A stretch of 64,000 nucleotides of DNA, taken from the NCBI RefSeq assembly GCF_026340675.1, contig NZ_JAPEOX010000002.1:930001-994000 (forward strand), written 5' to 3'. The notes beneath the pieces were generated by a model, which saw nothing but the letters and a program-made list of their open reading frames with translations, had not been told where the DNA came from and ran no database searches. Both the position numbers and the translations under genes were made by a program. Shown here one piece after another: positions 25,601 to 33,838 of this stretch (position 1 is the first letter of the stretch; each line of letters starts with the position of its first letter). This DNA comes from Streptomyces sp. NBC_01264 (lineage in GTDB: Bacteria; Actinomycetota; Actinomycetes; Streptomycetales; Streptomycetaceae).

Positions 25601-26845
25601 ATGAAGACGAAAACGGTAGGGGCGGTCAACGCGCTCACCTCCCGCTGGGCCGGACACGCGGCGGCGGACGGCACGGACACGGTGTTCACCGCCGCCGGGG
25701 TCTGGCCGCTGCTGGCCCTCCTCGCGGACGGCGCCGCCGGCCCCGCCCGGACCGAGCTGGAGCAGGCCCTCGGCATACCCGCCGACACCGCGGCCGAGGC
25801 CGCCCGGGAACTGCTGACCGCCCTGGACAGCGTACGGGGCCTGCGCGCGGCCACCGGCCTGTGGACGCGGCGGGACCTTCCGCTGGAGGCGGCCTGGTCG
25901 GCCCGGCTGCCCGCCGGGACCCGGGCCACCCTCAGCGGAGACGAGGACACCGACCGCAAGGCCCTGGACGCCTGGGCCACCGAACGCACCGACGGCCTGG
26001 TCGAGAAGATGCCGGTCCCCGTCGACGAGGAGACGCGCTTCGTGCTCGCCTCCGCCCTCACCCTGCGCACGCGGTGGATCCAGCCCTTCGAGGCCTGGAC
26101 GACCGAGATCGGCGAAGGCCCCTGGGCTGGGCGGGAGGTGCAGGGCCTGAGCCGCAGTACGACCCTCCTCGACCGGGTCCGCGTGGCCCGGGCGCCCGGC
26201 GGCCCGGTGACCCTGCTGGAGGTGGTGGGCGACGGCGGGGTGGACGTCCACCTCGTCCTGGGCGAGCCGCAGGCCCCGCCGGGCCCCACCCTCCAGGCGG
26301 GCATCGCGGCCGTCACCCGGGCGATCCCGTCCACGGGCGCGAGCCTGCTGCCCGAGGGGAACCCGGGGCCGGGACTGCACATCCGGAGCGTCCGTTCGGA
26401 GAGCCGCGAACACCGGCTGCGGATCCACACGGTGGCCTTCGAGGTGGAGGCGGACAACGATCTCCTCGACCCGGCCCGGCTGTTCGGCCTGGAGAGCGCC
26501 CGCTCCACTCGGACCGGCCACTTTCCGGGCATCAGTGGCGAACCGCTCGCCGTCGGCTCCGCCGGGCAGTCGGCCGTGGCGCGCTTCCACTCCGAGGGTT
26601 TCGAAGCCGCCGCCGTGACGGCGTTCGCGGCGGCCGCCGGCTGCGCGGAGCCCCGGCTGAGGTACCGGGTCAGGCAGGCTCAGGTGGCCTTCCACCGCCC
26701 CTTCGGCTTCCTCGCCGTCCACCGGACCTCGCGCCTGGTGCTCGCCGCGGGCTGGGTGGCGGACGCCCTGCCGCCCGAGGAGTGGGACCACGAGGCGGAG
26801 GAGGCTGCGTACTGGGCGAACCTCGATGCCGAGAAATCGGATTGA
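25601..26845 (+). CDS. Serpin-family protease inhibitor, first of a tandem pair
   Basis: This 414-residue protein follows the serpin fold order. The helix A region (VNALTSRWAGHAA) is followed by TVFTAAGVWPLLALLADGA and the helix D/E region with LRAATGLWTRRDLPLE. Strand 3A is FVLASALTLRTRWIQPF. The hinge before the reactive loop is FHSEGFEAAAVTA, and the closing strands are VAFHRPFGFLAVHRTSRLVLAAGW. The reactive loop is probably EPRLRYRVRQ, with Arg candidates for P1, which would favour trypsin-like proteases. No signal peptide is visible, so it would act in the cytoplasm. It is adjacent to a second serpin with long stretches of near-identical DNA. Confidence 0.85.
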   Translation: MKTKTVGAVNALTSRWAGHAAADGTDTVFTAAGVWPLLALLADGAAGPARTELEQALGIPADTAAEAARELLTALDSVRGLRAATGLWTRRDLPLEAAWSARLPAGTRATLSGDEDTDRKALDAWATERTDGLVEKMPVPVDEETRFVLASALTLRTRWIQPFEAWTTEIGEGPWAGREVQGLSRSTTLLDRVRVARAPGGPVTLLEVVGDGGVDVHLVLGEPQAPPGPTLQAGIAAVTRAIPSTGASLLPEGNPGPGLHIRSVRSESREHRLRIHTVAFEVEADNDLLDPARLFGLESARSTRTGHFPGISGEPLAVGSAGQSAVARFHSEGFEAAAVTAFAAAAGCAEPRLRYRVRQAQVAFHRPFGFLAVHRTSRLVLAAGWVADALPPEEWDHEAEEAAYWANLDAEKSD

Positions 26846-26905
26846 GGAACAGGATGGACGGGACGGACGGGACGGAACGGTCCCGCTCCGCCCCGCCCTT
26901 CCCCG

Positions 26906-26911
26906 TACGCT
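26906..26911 (+). promoter_or_regulatory. Candidate -10 element (TACGCT) for the second serpin
   Basis: The hexamer and the seven-base distance to ATG 26919 are the same as at the first serpin. It suggests separate, leaderless transcription of each copy. Confidence 0.5.
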
Positions 26912-26918
26912 CCGTTCC

Positions 26919-28133
26919 ATGGACAACTCGACGGTGGAGGCGGTCAACCGCCTGACGGCACGGTGGGCGGCACAGTGGTCCGCGCGGTCCGAGGACGGGG
27001 CCGCGGCCGAAGGCACGGTCTTCACCGCCGCCGGGGTCTGGCCGCTGCTGGCCCTCCTCGCGGACGGCGCCGCCGGCCCCGCCCGTACCGAACTCCGGGA
27101 AACCCTCGGCATCCCCGCCGACACGGCGGCCGAGGCCGCCCGCGCGCTGCTGACCGCCCTGGACGGCGTACGGGGCCTGCGCGCGGCCACCGGCCTGTGG
27201 GCGCGGCGGGACCTTCCGCTGGAGGCGGCCTGGTCGGCCCGGCTGCCCGCCGGGACCCGGGCCACCCTCAGCGGAGACGAGGACACCGACCGCAAGGCCC
27301 TGGACGCCTGGGCCACCGAGCACACCGGCGGCCTCGTAGAGCGGATGCCGGTCGAGGCCGGTCCGCACATCCAGCTGGTCCTCGCCTCCGCGCTCGCGCT
27401 GAACCTGACCTGGGAACAGCCCTTCTCCGAACGGCAGGTGCGGCCGGCGCACGGCCCGTGGAGCGGGCGCGACCTGCGCGGGCTGGCCGTCACGCACGCC
27501 TTCCCCGAGCGGCTCCGGGTGGCCCGGGGGCCCTCCGGCCCGGTCACCCTGCTCCGCGTTCCCGGCGGTCCCGGCGCGCACGGCGCCCTCGGCGTGGACG
27601 TGCACCTGTTGCTCGGGGAGTCCGGGGCCGCGCCCGGGGACGTTCTGACGACCGGGATAGCCGAGGTCACCGGCGCGCTCGCCGCCTCGACCGCGAGGGA
27701 GCTTCCCGACGGCGCCGCGGGTCCCGGACTGTCGCTCAGCACCGTGGACTCCACCAGCCCCGACCCGGTGGCTCGGATCGCCACGGTGGCCTTCGACATC
27801 CGCGCCGAACACGATCTGCTCCTCCACTCCGAGCTGTTCGGGCTCACCTCCGCGGCCGCCCGCCCCGGCCACTTCCCCGGCATGTCCGCCGTCCCGCTCG
27901 CGGTCGGCTCCGCCCGCCAGTCGGCCGTGGCCCGCTTCCACGCCGAGGGGTTCGAGGCCGCGGCCGTCACCGCCGTCGGCATGTTCCGCGGGGCCGCGCG
28001 GGTGCGCTCGTACCGGGTCCGGCAGGCCGAGTTCGAGGTGGACCGGCCCTTCGGCTTCCTCGCCGTCGACCGGCGGTCCGGTCTCGTGCTGTTCGCGGGC
28101 TGGATCACCGACCCCGATATCCTCACCCGATGA
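26919..28133 (+). CDS. Serpin-family protease inhibitor, second of a tandem pair
   Basis: This 404-residue paralogue of the preceding gene has the same fold order: VNRLTARWAAQWSARS, TVFTAAGVWPLLALLADGA, LALNLTWEQPFSE and the hinge FHAEGFEAAAVTA. Its reactive loop differs (GMFRGAARVRSYRVRQ) and it closes VDRPFGFLAVDRRSGLVLFAGWI. The different loop suggests a different target protease. ATG at 26919 was chosen because similarity to the first serpin begins there. The stop overlaps the start of the aldo/keto reductase gene (ATGA), so the last two genes are translationally coupled. It lacks an obvious secretion signal. Confidence 0.85.
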   Translation: MDNSTVEAVNRLTARWAAQWSARSEDGAAAEGTVFTAAGVWPLLALLADGAAGPARTELRETLGIPADTAAEAARALLTALDGVRGLRAATGLWARRDLPLEAAWSARLPAGTRATLSGDEDTDRKALDAWATEHTGGLVERMPVEAGPHIQLVLASALALNLTWEQPFSERQVRPAHGPWSGRDLRGLAVTHAFPERLRVARGPSGPVTLLRVPGGPGAHGALGVDVHLLLGESGAAPGDVLTTGIAEVTGALAASTARELPDGAAGPGLSLSTVDSTSPDPVARIATVAFDIRAEHDLLLHSELFGLTSAAARPGHFPGMSAVPLAVGSARQSAVARFHAEGFEAAAVTAVGMFRGAARVRSYRVRQAEFEVDRPFGFLAVDRRSGLVLFAGWITDPDILTR

Positions 28134-29014
28134 CTTCCGACAAGATCACCGCAGCCGACTCCGGCACCTGGCTCCTCGGCGACCTCCCGGTCCGCCGCAT
28201 CGGGTTCGGAGCGATGCGTCTCACCCACCTCGCCGACGGCTCCCCCAGCGACCGGGACCGGGTGACCGGGGTGCTGAGGCGGGCGGTCGAGCTGGGCGTC
28301 AACCACATCGACACGGCCGCCTTCTACTTCTCCGCGACCCGCTCCGCCAACGAGCTCATCAACCGGGCCCTCGCCCCGTACGGCGACGAGCTGGTCATCA
28401 CCACCAAGGTCGGGCCGGGCCGCGATGCCGCCGGCGACTGGTGGTGGGCCGCGCCCGGGCAGCTGCGCGGGCAGGTCGAGGAGAACCTGCGCCAGCTCGG
28501 CCGCGACCACCTGGACGTGGTCAACCTGCGCGTCCCGCGCCAGGCGGAGACCGGTTCGATCGCCGAGCACTTCGGCGCGCTCGCCGAGCTGCGCACCGCC
28601 GGGCTGATCCGGCACCTGGGCGTGTCCAACGTACGGCCGGACCACCTCGCCGAGGCGCGGGCCATCGCGCCCGTGGTCTGCGTGCAGAACGCGTACGGGA
28701 TCGGTTCGCCGGCCGAGGAGCACGCCTTCCTCGACGCGTGCGGCGAGCAGGGCATCGCGTTCGTCCCCTTCTTCGCGATCGCGGGCGCGGGCAAGGAGGC
28801 CGGAGGGGTCACCGAGGAGGGTCCGGAGGTACGGGATCTCGCGCGGGCCCACGGGGTGTCCCCGGCCCAGCTCCGCCTGGCGTGGACGCTGAGCCGGGGC
28901 GCGCACGTCCTCGCCATCCCCGGCACCGGGAACCCGGACCACCTGGCCGAGAACGTCGCCGCCGGCGCCCTGCGGCTGTCCGCCGAGGACACCGCCCGGC
29001 TCGAAGCCGCGTAG
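28130..29014 (+). CDS. Aldo/keto reductase
   Basis: This 294-residue aldo/keto reductase has Asp and Tyr in DTAAFYFSA, Lys in VITTKVGPG and a start IGFGAMRLTH typical of the AKR family. At the usual active-site His position the sequence reads VVNLRVPRQ, not a clear His. That substitution is also found in some AKR subgroups and weakens inference about activity. The cofactor end is VLAIPGTGNPDHLAEN. ATG at 28130 overlaps the serpin stop. A possible link to serpin function is unknown. A TATCCT element upstream could also give an internal leaderless transcript. Confidence 0.87.
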   Translation: MTSDKITAADSGTWLLGDLPVRRIGFGAMRLTHLADGSPSDRDRVTGVLRRAVELGVNHIDTAAFYFSATRSANELINRALAPYGDELVITTKVGPGRDAAGDWWWAAPGQLRGQVEENLRQLGRDHLDVVNLRVPRQAETGSIAEHFGALAELRTAGLIRHLGVSNVRPDHLAEARAIAPVVCVQNAYGIGSPAEEHAFLDACGEQGIAFVPFFAIAGAGKEAGGVTEEGPEVRDLARAHGVSPAQLRLAWTLSRGAHVLAIPGTGNPDHLAENVAAGALRLSAEDTARLEAA

Positions 29015-29053
29015 GCCGTCCCTTTCGGATCCTGCCGGGCGGCGTCCCGCTCC

Positions 29054-30091
29054 CTACCGCTCGTGGACCGAGCCGTCGGCGAGGGTGTCGGCCCGGTGGG
29101 CGGCCGCCAGGGCGGCCGTCTCGGTGAAGTGCGGGACGCGGCCGGTGCCGCCGCGGCCGGACACGGAGAGGGAGGCGGCCGCCATCGCGTACGCGACGGA
29201 GTCCGCGAGGCTGTCGCCGAGGGCGAGCCGGGCGGTGGCGGTGCCGGTGAAGCAGTCCCCGGCGCCGGTCGCGTCGACCGGATCGGGATTGACCGGAACG
29301 GGGAGGTACGCCGCCCGCGTGCCGTCGTCCAGCAGCAGCCGGTCGGCGCCCGCGGTGACCGCGACGGTTCGGGCGCCCAGGGCCCGGTAGCGGGCGGCGG
29401 CCTCGGCCGGGTCGTCGGTGTCGACCATGGCCAGCGCGTCGGCCGGGCAGGAGGTCTTCAGCAGCCCGGCCAGCGGGGCGATGCGGGCCAGCAGTGTCCG
29501 GGCGTCGTCCCGACCGGTCAGCCGGGAGCGGAAGTTGGGATCGTAGGAGAGGTGCCCGCCGGCCGCGTGCACGGTCTCGGCGGCGAGCAGGACGGCCTCG
29601 CGGCTGCTGGGCGACAGGGCGCCGGTGATGCCGCTGGTGATGAGGGCCTTGGAGCTCGTCAGCAACTCCCGCCAGGACTCCACGTGTTCCACCGAGAGGG
29701 TGGATCCGGCGCTGCCGGTGCGCCAGTACACGAACTCGCGGTCGCCCTCGGTGTCGGCGCACAGCAGATAGGCGCCGTTCGGGCGCGGGGAGCGGCGTAC
29801 GTGGGAGACGTCCACGCCCAGTTCGGCGGCGCGGGCCAGCAGCGGGACGCTCAGCTCGTCCTCGCCGACCACGGCGAGCAGGGCGGTGCGGGCTCCGGCG
29901 GCGACTGCGGCGGCCGCGGCGTTGAGGGCGTCCCCGGAGAAGGAGACACGGGCGGGGGTTCCGTCGGCGGCGTCCCGCAGGGCCGTCCCGGTGTGGATCT
30001 CGACGAGGACCTCGCCGAGGACGAGGACGTCGTACCCCTGCGTCCCGCTCGTGGCCACGGCGGCCCCGGTCCCGATGCCGGCCCCGCTCAC
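29054..30091 (-). CDS. kdgK: PfkB-family sugar kinase, probable 2-keto-3-deoxygluconate kinase
   Basis: This 345-residue ribokinase-type kinase starts near YDVLVLGEVLVEIHTGT. The PfkB signatures are FSGDALNAAAAAVAAGARTALLAVVGEDELS at the N-terminus and the catalytic DATGAGDCFTGTATARLA near residue 290, with Asp as base. GTG at 30091 overlaps the stop of the upstream aldolase gene (GTGA), so the genes are cotranscribed. Pairing with a KDPG aldolase strongly suggests it phosphorylates 2-keto-3-deoxygluconate. The first 14 residues are poorly conserved, and the true start could be slightly later. Confidence 0.87.
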   Translation of the reverse strand: MSGAGIGTGAAVATSGTQGYDVLVLGEVLVEIHTGTALRDAADGTPARVSFSGDALNAAAAAVAAGARTALLAVVGEDELSVPLLARAAELGVDVSHVRRSPRPNGAYLLCADTEGDREFVYWRTGSAGSTLSVEHVESWRELLTSSKALITSGITGALSPSSREAVLLAAETVHAAGGHLSYDPNFRSRLTGRDDARTLLARIAPLAGLLKTSCPADALAMVDTDDPAEAAARYRALGARTVAVTAGADRLLLDDGTRAAYLPVPVNPDPVDATGAGDCFTGTATARLALGDSLADSVAYAMAAASLSVSGRGGTGRVPHFTETAALAAAHRADTLADGSVHER

Positions 30092-30744
30092 GGCCGGGGC
30101 TCCGTGCCCGCGCAGGAGCCGCAGCAGGGCTGGGCGAGGTCGGTGAAGACGGCGGCCAGTTCGCCCGGGTCGGCGGGCAGGCCGCTGCCTATCCCGACGG
30201 CGGCGGCCCCGGCGGCGAGCCAGTCGCGGACCTCGCCCGGCGCGATCCCGCCGGTCGGGATGATCAGGGCGTCGGGGAGGACCGCCTTGAGGGAGCGGAT
30301 GAAGGCGGACCCGCCCACGTGGGCAGGGAACACCTTCGCCGCGCCGCCCGCACGGACCGCGGAGGCGATCTCGCCGGGGGTGAAGCCGCCCTCGATGAAG
30401 ACGGCCCCGCGCTCCAGGGCGACCTCGCGGACCTCGGGAGCCGGGTACGGGGAGATGAGGAAGGCGGCGCCCGCGTCGAGCGCGGTCCGCGCGGCCACCG
30501 CGGTGGTGACGGTGCCGACTCCGATGACGGCGGGCCGTCCCCGCGCGTCGGTGAGCGGCACGGTGCGGGCCACGGCCTCGGCCCAGCCGGGGGTGGAGGT
30601 GGTGAGTTCCACGGCGCGGCAGCCCGCGGCGAGCAGGGCGGTGGCCTGGCGGACGGCCTCGTCCGCGTCGGCGTTGCGCAGGACCGGCAGCAGGCGCTGC
30701 GCGGTGATGGCCGCATACGGGTGACAGGACAAAGCAGCCTCCAT
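30088..30744 (-). CDS. eda: 2-keto-3-deoxy-6-phosphogluconate (KDPG) aldolase
   Basis: This 218-residue class I aldolase is of the KDPG/KHG type. It splits KDPG into pyruvate and glyceraldehyde 3-phosphate. Key features are RLLPVLRNADADEAVRQATA, CRAVELTTSTPG (catalytic Glu), VIGVGTVTT, AAFLISPYPAPEV, the Schiff-base Lys in AAKVFPAHVGGS and the phosphate loop IPTGGIAPGEV. ATG at 30744 is preferred over the in-frame GTG at 30753 because AGGTGG stands six bases before the ATG. It heads the eda-kdgK operon, transcribed away from the IclR gene. A GTTCCA-N5-TGGAAC inverted repeat overlaps the leader. Confidence 0.9.
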   Translation of the reverse strand: MEAALSCHPYAAITAQRLLPVLRNADADEAVRQATALLAAGCRAVELTTSTPGWAEAVARTVPLTDARGRPAVIGVGTVTTAVAARTALDAGAAFLISPYPAPEVREVALERGAVFIEGGFTPGEIASAVRAGGAAKVFPAHVGGSAFIRSLKAVLPDALIIPTGGIAPGEVRDWLAAGAAAVGIGSGLPADPGELAAVFTDLAQPCCGSCAGTEPRP

Positions 30745-30746
30745 TT

Positions 30747-30763
30747 GTTCCACCTAATGGAAC
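30747..30763. promoter_or_regulatory. Inverted repeat operator between eda and the IclR regulator
   Basis: GTTCCA (30747-30752) and TGGAAC (30758-30763) are perfect inverted copies separated by five bases. A further GGAAC half-site follows near 30779. IclR-type repressors such as KdgR bind GGAAC/TTCC palindromes, so this is a good candidate for joint control of the divergent genes. Confidence 0.65.
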
Positions 30764-30785
30764 TTGGTATCGTGTAACGGAACTT

Positions 30786-31622
30786 ATGATGCAGACCATA
30801 CCCACCTCGGGAGACCCGTTGTCCATGGATGGAAGGCCCGAGAACCCGGAGGGCGAAAGCCCGGCCCGCGGAGGCCGGACCTCCGCGGCGGGTACGGCGC
30901 TCGAGAAGTCGATGCGGATCCTGGAGGCCGTGGCCGCGCCCGGCGGCCCGCACCGGCTCACCGATGTCATGGCGGCGGCGGCCGTGCCGAAGTCGAGCAC
31001 CTTCCGCATCCTGGCCTCGCTGATCGAGCAGGGCTTCGTACGCTCCGAGGGCGAGAGCCGCTACGGCGTCGGCCCCCGGCTGCGCGGGCTGTCCGCCCTG
31101 GTCAGCGGCGGGGAGCCGGCCAGCATCGAGCAGATCCTGCGGGAACTGCAGGAGGCCACCGGACAGGCGGTCCACCTCGCGCTGCACAGCGGGGAGACCA
31201 TCACCTACATCCGGAAGCTGGAGAGCGAGCAGCAGCCCTTCCAGACGACCTCGCGGATCGGCATGCGGATGCCGCTGCACACGACCGCGATCGGCAAGAG
31301 CATCCTGGCCGCGCTCCCCGCGGCCGAGGCCCGCGAGCTGGTCGCGGCGGCCGGGCTGCCCCGGCGCACGCCCCACACGCTCACGACGCGGCGGGCCCTG
31401 GAGGCGGAGCTGGAGGGGGTGCGGGGGCGGGGTTTCGCCGTGGACGACGAGGAGAACGAGGCGACCATCCGCTGCATCGGCGCCGCGATCCTCGACACCG
31501 GCGGCCGGCCGATCGGCGGAGTCAGCATCACCACCGTCACGTTCCTGGTCTCCCGCACGGAGATCGAGGCCTACGCGCCCGCCCTGCTCGCCGCCACCCG
31601 GGCACTGGCCCCGCTGCTCTAG
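30786..31622 (+). CDS. IclR-family regulator, KdgR-like
   Basis: This is a 278-residue IclR regulator. The winged-helix domain at about residues 40-100 reads ALEKSMRILEAVAAPGGPHRL, then AAVPKSSTFRILASLIEQGFVR. The effector domain follows, with VHLALHSGETITYIRKLES, RIGMRMPLHTTAIGKSILAALP, DDEENEATIRCIGAAILD and GGVSITTVTFL. These are typical of regulators for sugar acids or aromatic acids. Divergence from eda-kdgK and the GTTCCA-N5-TGGAAC box point to KDG as effector (inferred). The start may be ATG 30786 or ATG 30825; the latter is nearer a GGGAG element. The stop overlaps the opposite gene in CTAG. Confidence 0.88.
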   Translation: MMQTIPTSGDPLSMDGRPENPEGESPARGGRTSAAGTALEKSMRILEAVAAPGGPHRLTDVMAAAAVPKSSTFRILASLIEQGFVRSEGESRYGVGPRLRGLSALVSGGEPASIEQILRELQEATGQAVHLALHSGETITYIRKLESEQQPFQTTSRIGMRMPLHTTAIGKSILAALPAAEARELVAAAGLPRRTPHTLTTRRALEAELEGVRGRGFAVDDEENEATIRCIGAAILDTGGRPIGGVSITTVTFLVSRTEIEAYAPALLAATRALAPLL

Positions 31623-33751
31623 GCCCGGTCGGCGGTACGAGCCCGGCCGGCGGCCCGGTCCAGCAGTTCCCGGGCCGTCCGCAGGTGCCGGTGGCCCGGT
31701 TCCAGGACGGACTCGGCCCGCGCCAGGGCGCCGGTCAGTACCTCCGCGGCCTCGGGAGCCCGGTCCCGGGCGAGCAGGGCGCGGGCCCATTCCAGGCGGG
31801 AGTAGAACGCGTGCGGGTGGTCCTCGCCGAGCACCCTGGTCCGGTCCGCGGTGAGCTCCGCCCAGGCCTGCGCCGCCTCGGCGGTGCGCCCAGCACGGGC
31901 AGCCAACGCCGCCATGCTGCTCCGGACGGCGAGGGTGTGCGGATCGTCGGGCCCGATCCCCTCGGCGGCCTCCGCCTCGGCCAGCAGCTCCCCCAACGCG
32001 GCTTCCGCGGCAGCCGGTTCCCCCGGCCGGAACCAGATCAGACTGCGCCGGGTCGCCAGCACCTGCGGGTGCCCGGCGCCCTGGACCCGCAAGCGGTCGG
32101 CCAGCAGCCCTTCCAACTGCTGGGCTGCCGCGCGGGGGTCGCCGCCCTCTCCGGTGAAGTAGGCGAGCTGGTGACGCGCCGCCAGGGTGTCCGGGTTGTC
32201 GGGCCCCAGTACCTCCAGGGCATCCACGAGCAGCTCCGCGAACTGGGCCGCCGCGGCCAGGTGGTTCCCGGACTCTCCTACGAAGAAGGCCAGTTGATGC
32301 CGCGCTGCCAAGGTGTCGGGGTGCGTGGGCCCGAGCCGGCCGGCACGCCGGCGGGCGATCCCGGCGAGATCTGCGGCGGCCCGGCGCGGTTTCCCGGAGT
32401 CCCCGATGGCGGTGGCGAGCGGGAGTTCGGCGCCGGGGACGCCGCCGCGCGAGGCGAGGCCGAGGGCCTCGACGGCCCGCGCGAGGCGGCCGTCCTGATG
32501 GGCGACGAGCCCCATGTCGTAGGCGTCGGCCGGTTCCACCAGGGCGAGCAGCCCGCGCCACAGGTGGTCGGGCACCGGACCACTGCCCGGCGCGTTCAAC
32601 AGGTAGTCGAACGCGGTGAATCCGGCTCCGAAGTTGCCGATGAGCAGTCCGCTCGTGGCGTAGGCGGCGGCGCAGGCCCACTCCATGGCCTCGGCGAACG
32701 GCTCGGGCTGGAGGTCCCCGCCGCCGCGGGCCGCCAGGTAGGGGGCGTGCAGCTCGCGCAGCCACGCGCGGCTCACCGGGCGGCGCAGTCCGGCCCGGCG
32801 GCAGTCCACCGCCGCCGCGACCACGGCCGCGCCGCGCGGATTGGCGCCCGGGGCCCAGGCGTTCTCCCAGGCCGCCAGGAGTTCCGGTCCGGCCGCCAGC
32901 ACCTCGGCGACCCCGAACCGCTCGCCCGCGCGCAGCGCGGCCCCGATGCGCGGATCGCCCCGGTGGGCGGCGGCCCGGCCGCGCTCCGCGCTGGACCAGT
33001 GCCGGGGCAGCCGGATGACTGCCGCCTGGTGGAGCAGGTCGCGCTGGGCCCGCCAGGCATCCCGGTCGGATCCGGTGAGCCGGCTCTCCTCGCGGGCGTC
33101 GTAGCGCCGGTACTCCTGGACCCGCATGGTCGCGATGACCACCGCCGTGCGCAGGGAGGCCAGTTGCGCGGCGTTGAGGCCGCCCGCGCCGAGGTGGTCC
33201 TCCAGGTCGTCCAGCCACAGCACGGCGCGGCGCCGCCGCCCGGCGATCCGTACGGCTTCGGGCAGTGCGGCGCGGGAGAGCGGGCGGACGAAGGCGTGCC
33301 GGGGGTAGCGGGTGCGGGCCACCTCGTAGGCGAGCCGCGTCTTGCCCGCCGTGGACTCCCCCACCACGAGGACGAACCGCGTCCGGTCCAGGGCCGCGCG
33401 CAGCCCCGGTTCGGCGTCGCGCCGGATGTACGCGGGCGGGTCCGCGGGGGCCTCCGCCGGGTGGGCTCCGGCCAGTTCGGGGCGGTCCACCTGGCGCAGC
33501 AGCGGAATCCGGCCCGCCGCCGTGCGCAGCAGCTGCCCGGCGGCCCGGGGGTCGGCACCCTCGCCGGGAGGCCGCATCCGCTCGGCGGCGAGTCCGGACA
33601 GCGTGGTGACGGCCGCGCCGATCCCGGCGGCCCAGGGCCCCGAGGTCCACACCGCCGCCAGCGCCACCGCACCTGCTCCGAGCCCTACCGAACCGAGGTA
33701 TCCGGCCCAGCCCCTCGCCCGGCCGGATCCCCTCAAGAGCAACGCCGACAT
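31619..33751 (-). CDS. Membrane-associated P-loop NTPase with C-terminal tetratricopeptide repeats
   Basis: This 710-residue protein has two N-terminal hydrophobic segments (residues about 15-52). The P-loop domain has Walker A GESTAGKT near residues 129-136 and Walker B AVLWLDDLED near 174-183. A helical middle follows (AGERFGVAEVLAAGPELLAAW). The C-terminal 270 residues are about five 43-residue TPR units with HPDTLAARHQLA, NPDTLAARHQLAYF and DPHTLAVRSSMAAL, as in NB-ARC/kinesin-light-chain-like proteins. This order fits STAND-type signalling ATPases. Partner and trigger are unknown. It is monocistronic, converging on the IclR gene with a shared CTAG stop. Confidence 0.75.
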   Translation of the reverse strand: MSALLLRGSGRARGWAGYLGSVGLGAGAVALAAVWTSGPWAAGIGAAVTTLSGLAAERMRPPGEGADPRAAGQLLRTAAGRIPLLRQVDRPELAGAHPAEAPADPPAYIRRDAEPGLRAALDRTRFVLVVGESTAGKTRLAYEVARTRYPRHAFVRPLSRAALPEAVRIAGRRRRAVLWLDDLEDHLGAGGLNAAQLASLRTAVVIATMRVQEYRRYDAREESRLTGSDRDAWRAQRDLLHQAAVIRLPRHWSSAERGRAAAHRGDPRIGAALRAGERFGVAEVLAAGPELLAAWENAWAPGANPRGAAVVAAAVDCRRAGLRRPVSRAWLRELHAPYLAARGGGDLQPEPFAEAMEWACAAAYATSGLLIGNFGAGFTAFDYLLNAPGSGPVPDHLWRGLLALVEPADAYDMGLVAHQDGRLARAVEALGLASRGGVPGAELPLATAIGDSGKPRRAAADLAGIARRRAGRLGPTHPDTLAARHQLAFFVGESGNHLAAAAQFAELLVDALEVLGPDNPDTLAARHQLAYFTGEGGDPRAAAQQLEGLLADRLRVQGAGHPQVLATRRSLIWFRPGEPAAAEAALGELLAEAEAAEGIGPDDPHTLAVRSSMAALAARAGRTAEAAQAWAELTADRTRVLGEDHPHAFYSRLEWARALLARDRAPEAAEVLTGALARAESVLEPGHRHLRTARELLDRAAGRARTADRA

Positions 33752-33838
33752 GCCGCCCCCAACACGTCCCGTGGGACCACATTGTGCCCCGGACCCGGCC
33801 GGGGGAACCCCAACGGGATGACGGGCGGCGGATGTTCG

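Noticed and set aside
25310..28942. A 1210-codon minus-strand open frame antisense to the chitinase, serpins and aldo/keto reductase
   Set aside because: Composition is Arg/Pro/Gly-rich with no domains, while the plus strand holds well-supported genes. It is an effect of high GC with few stop codons.
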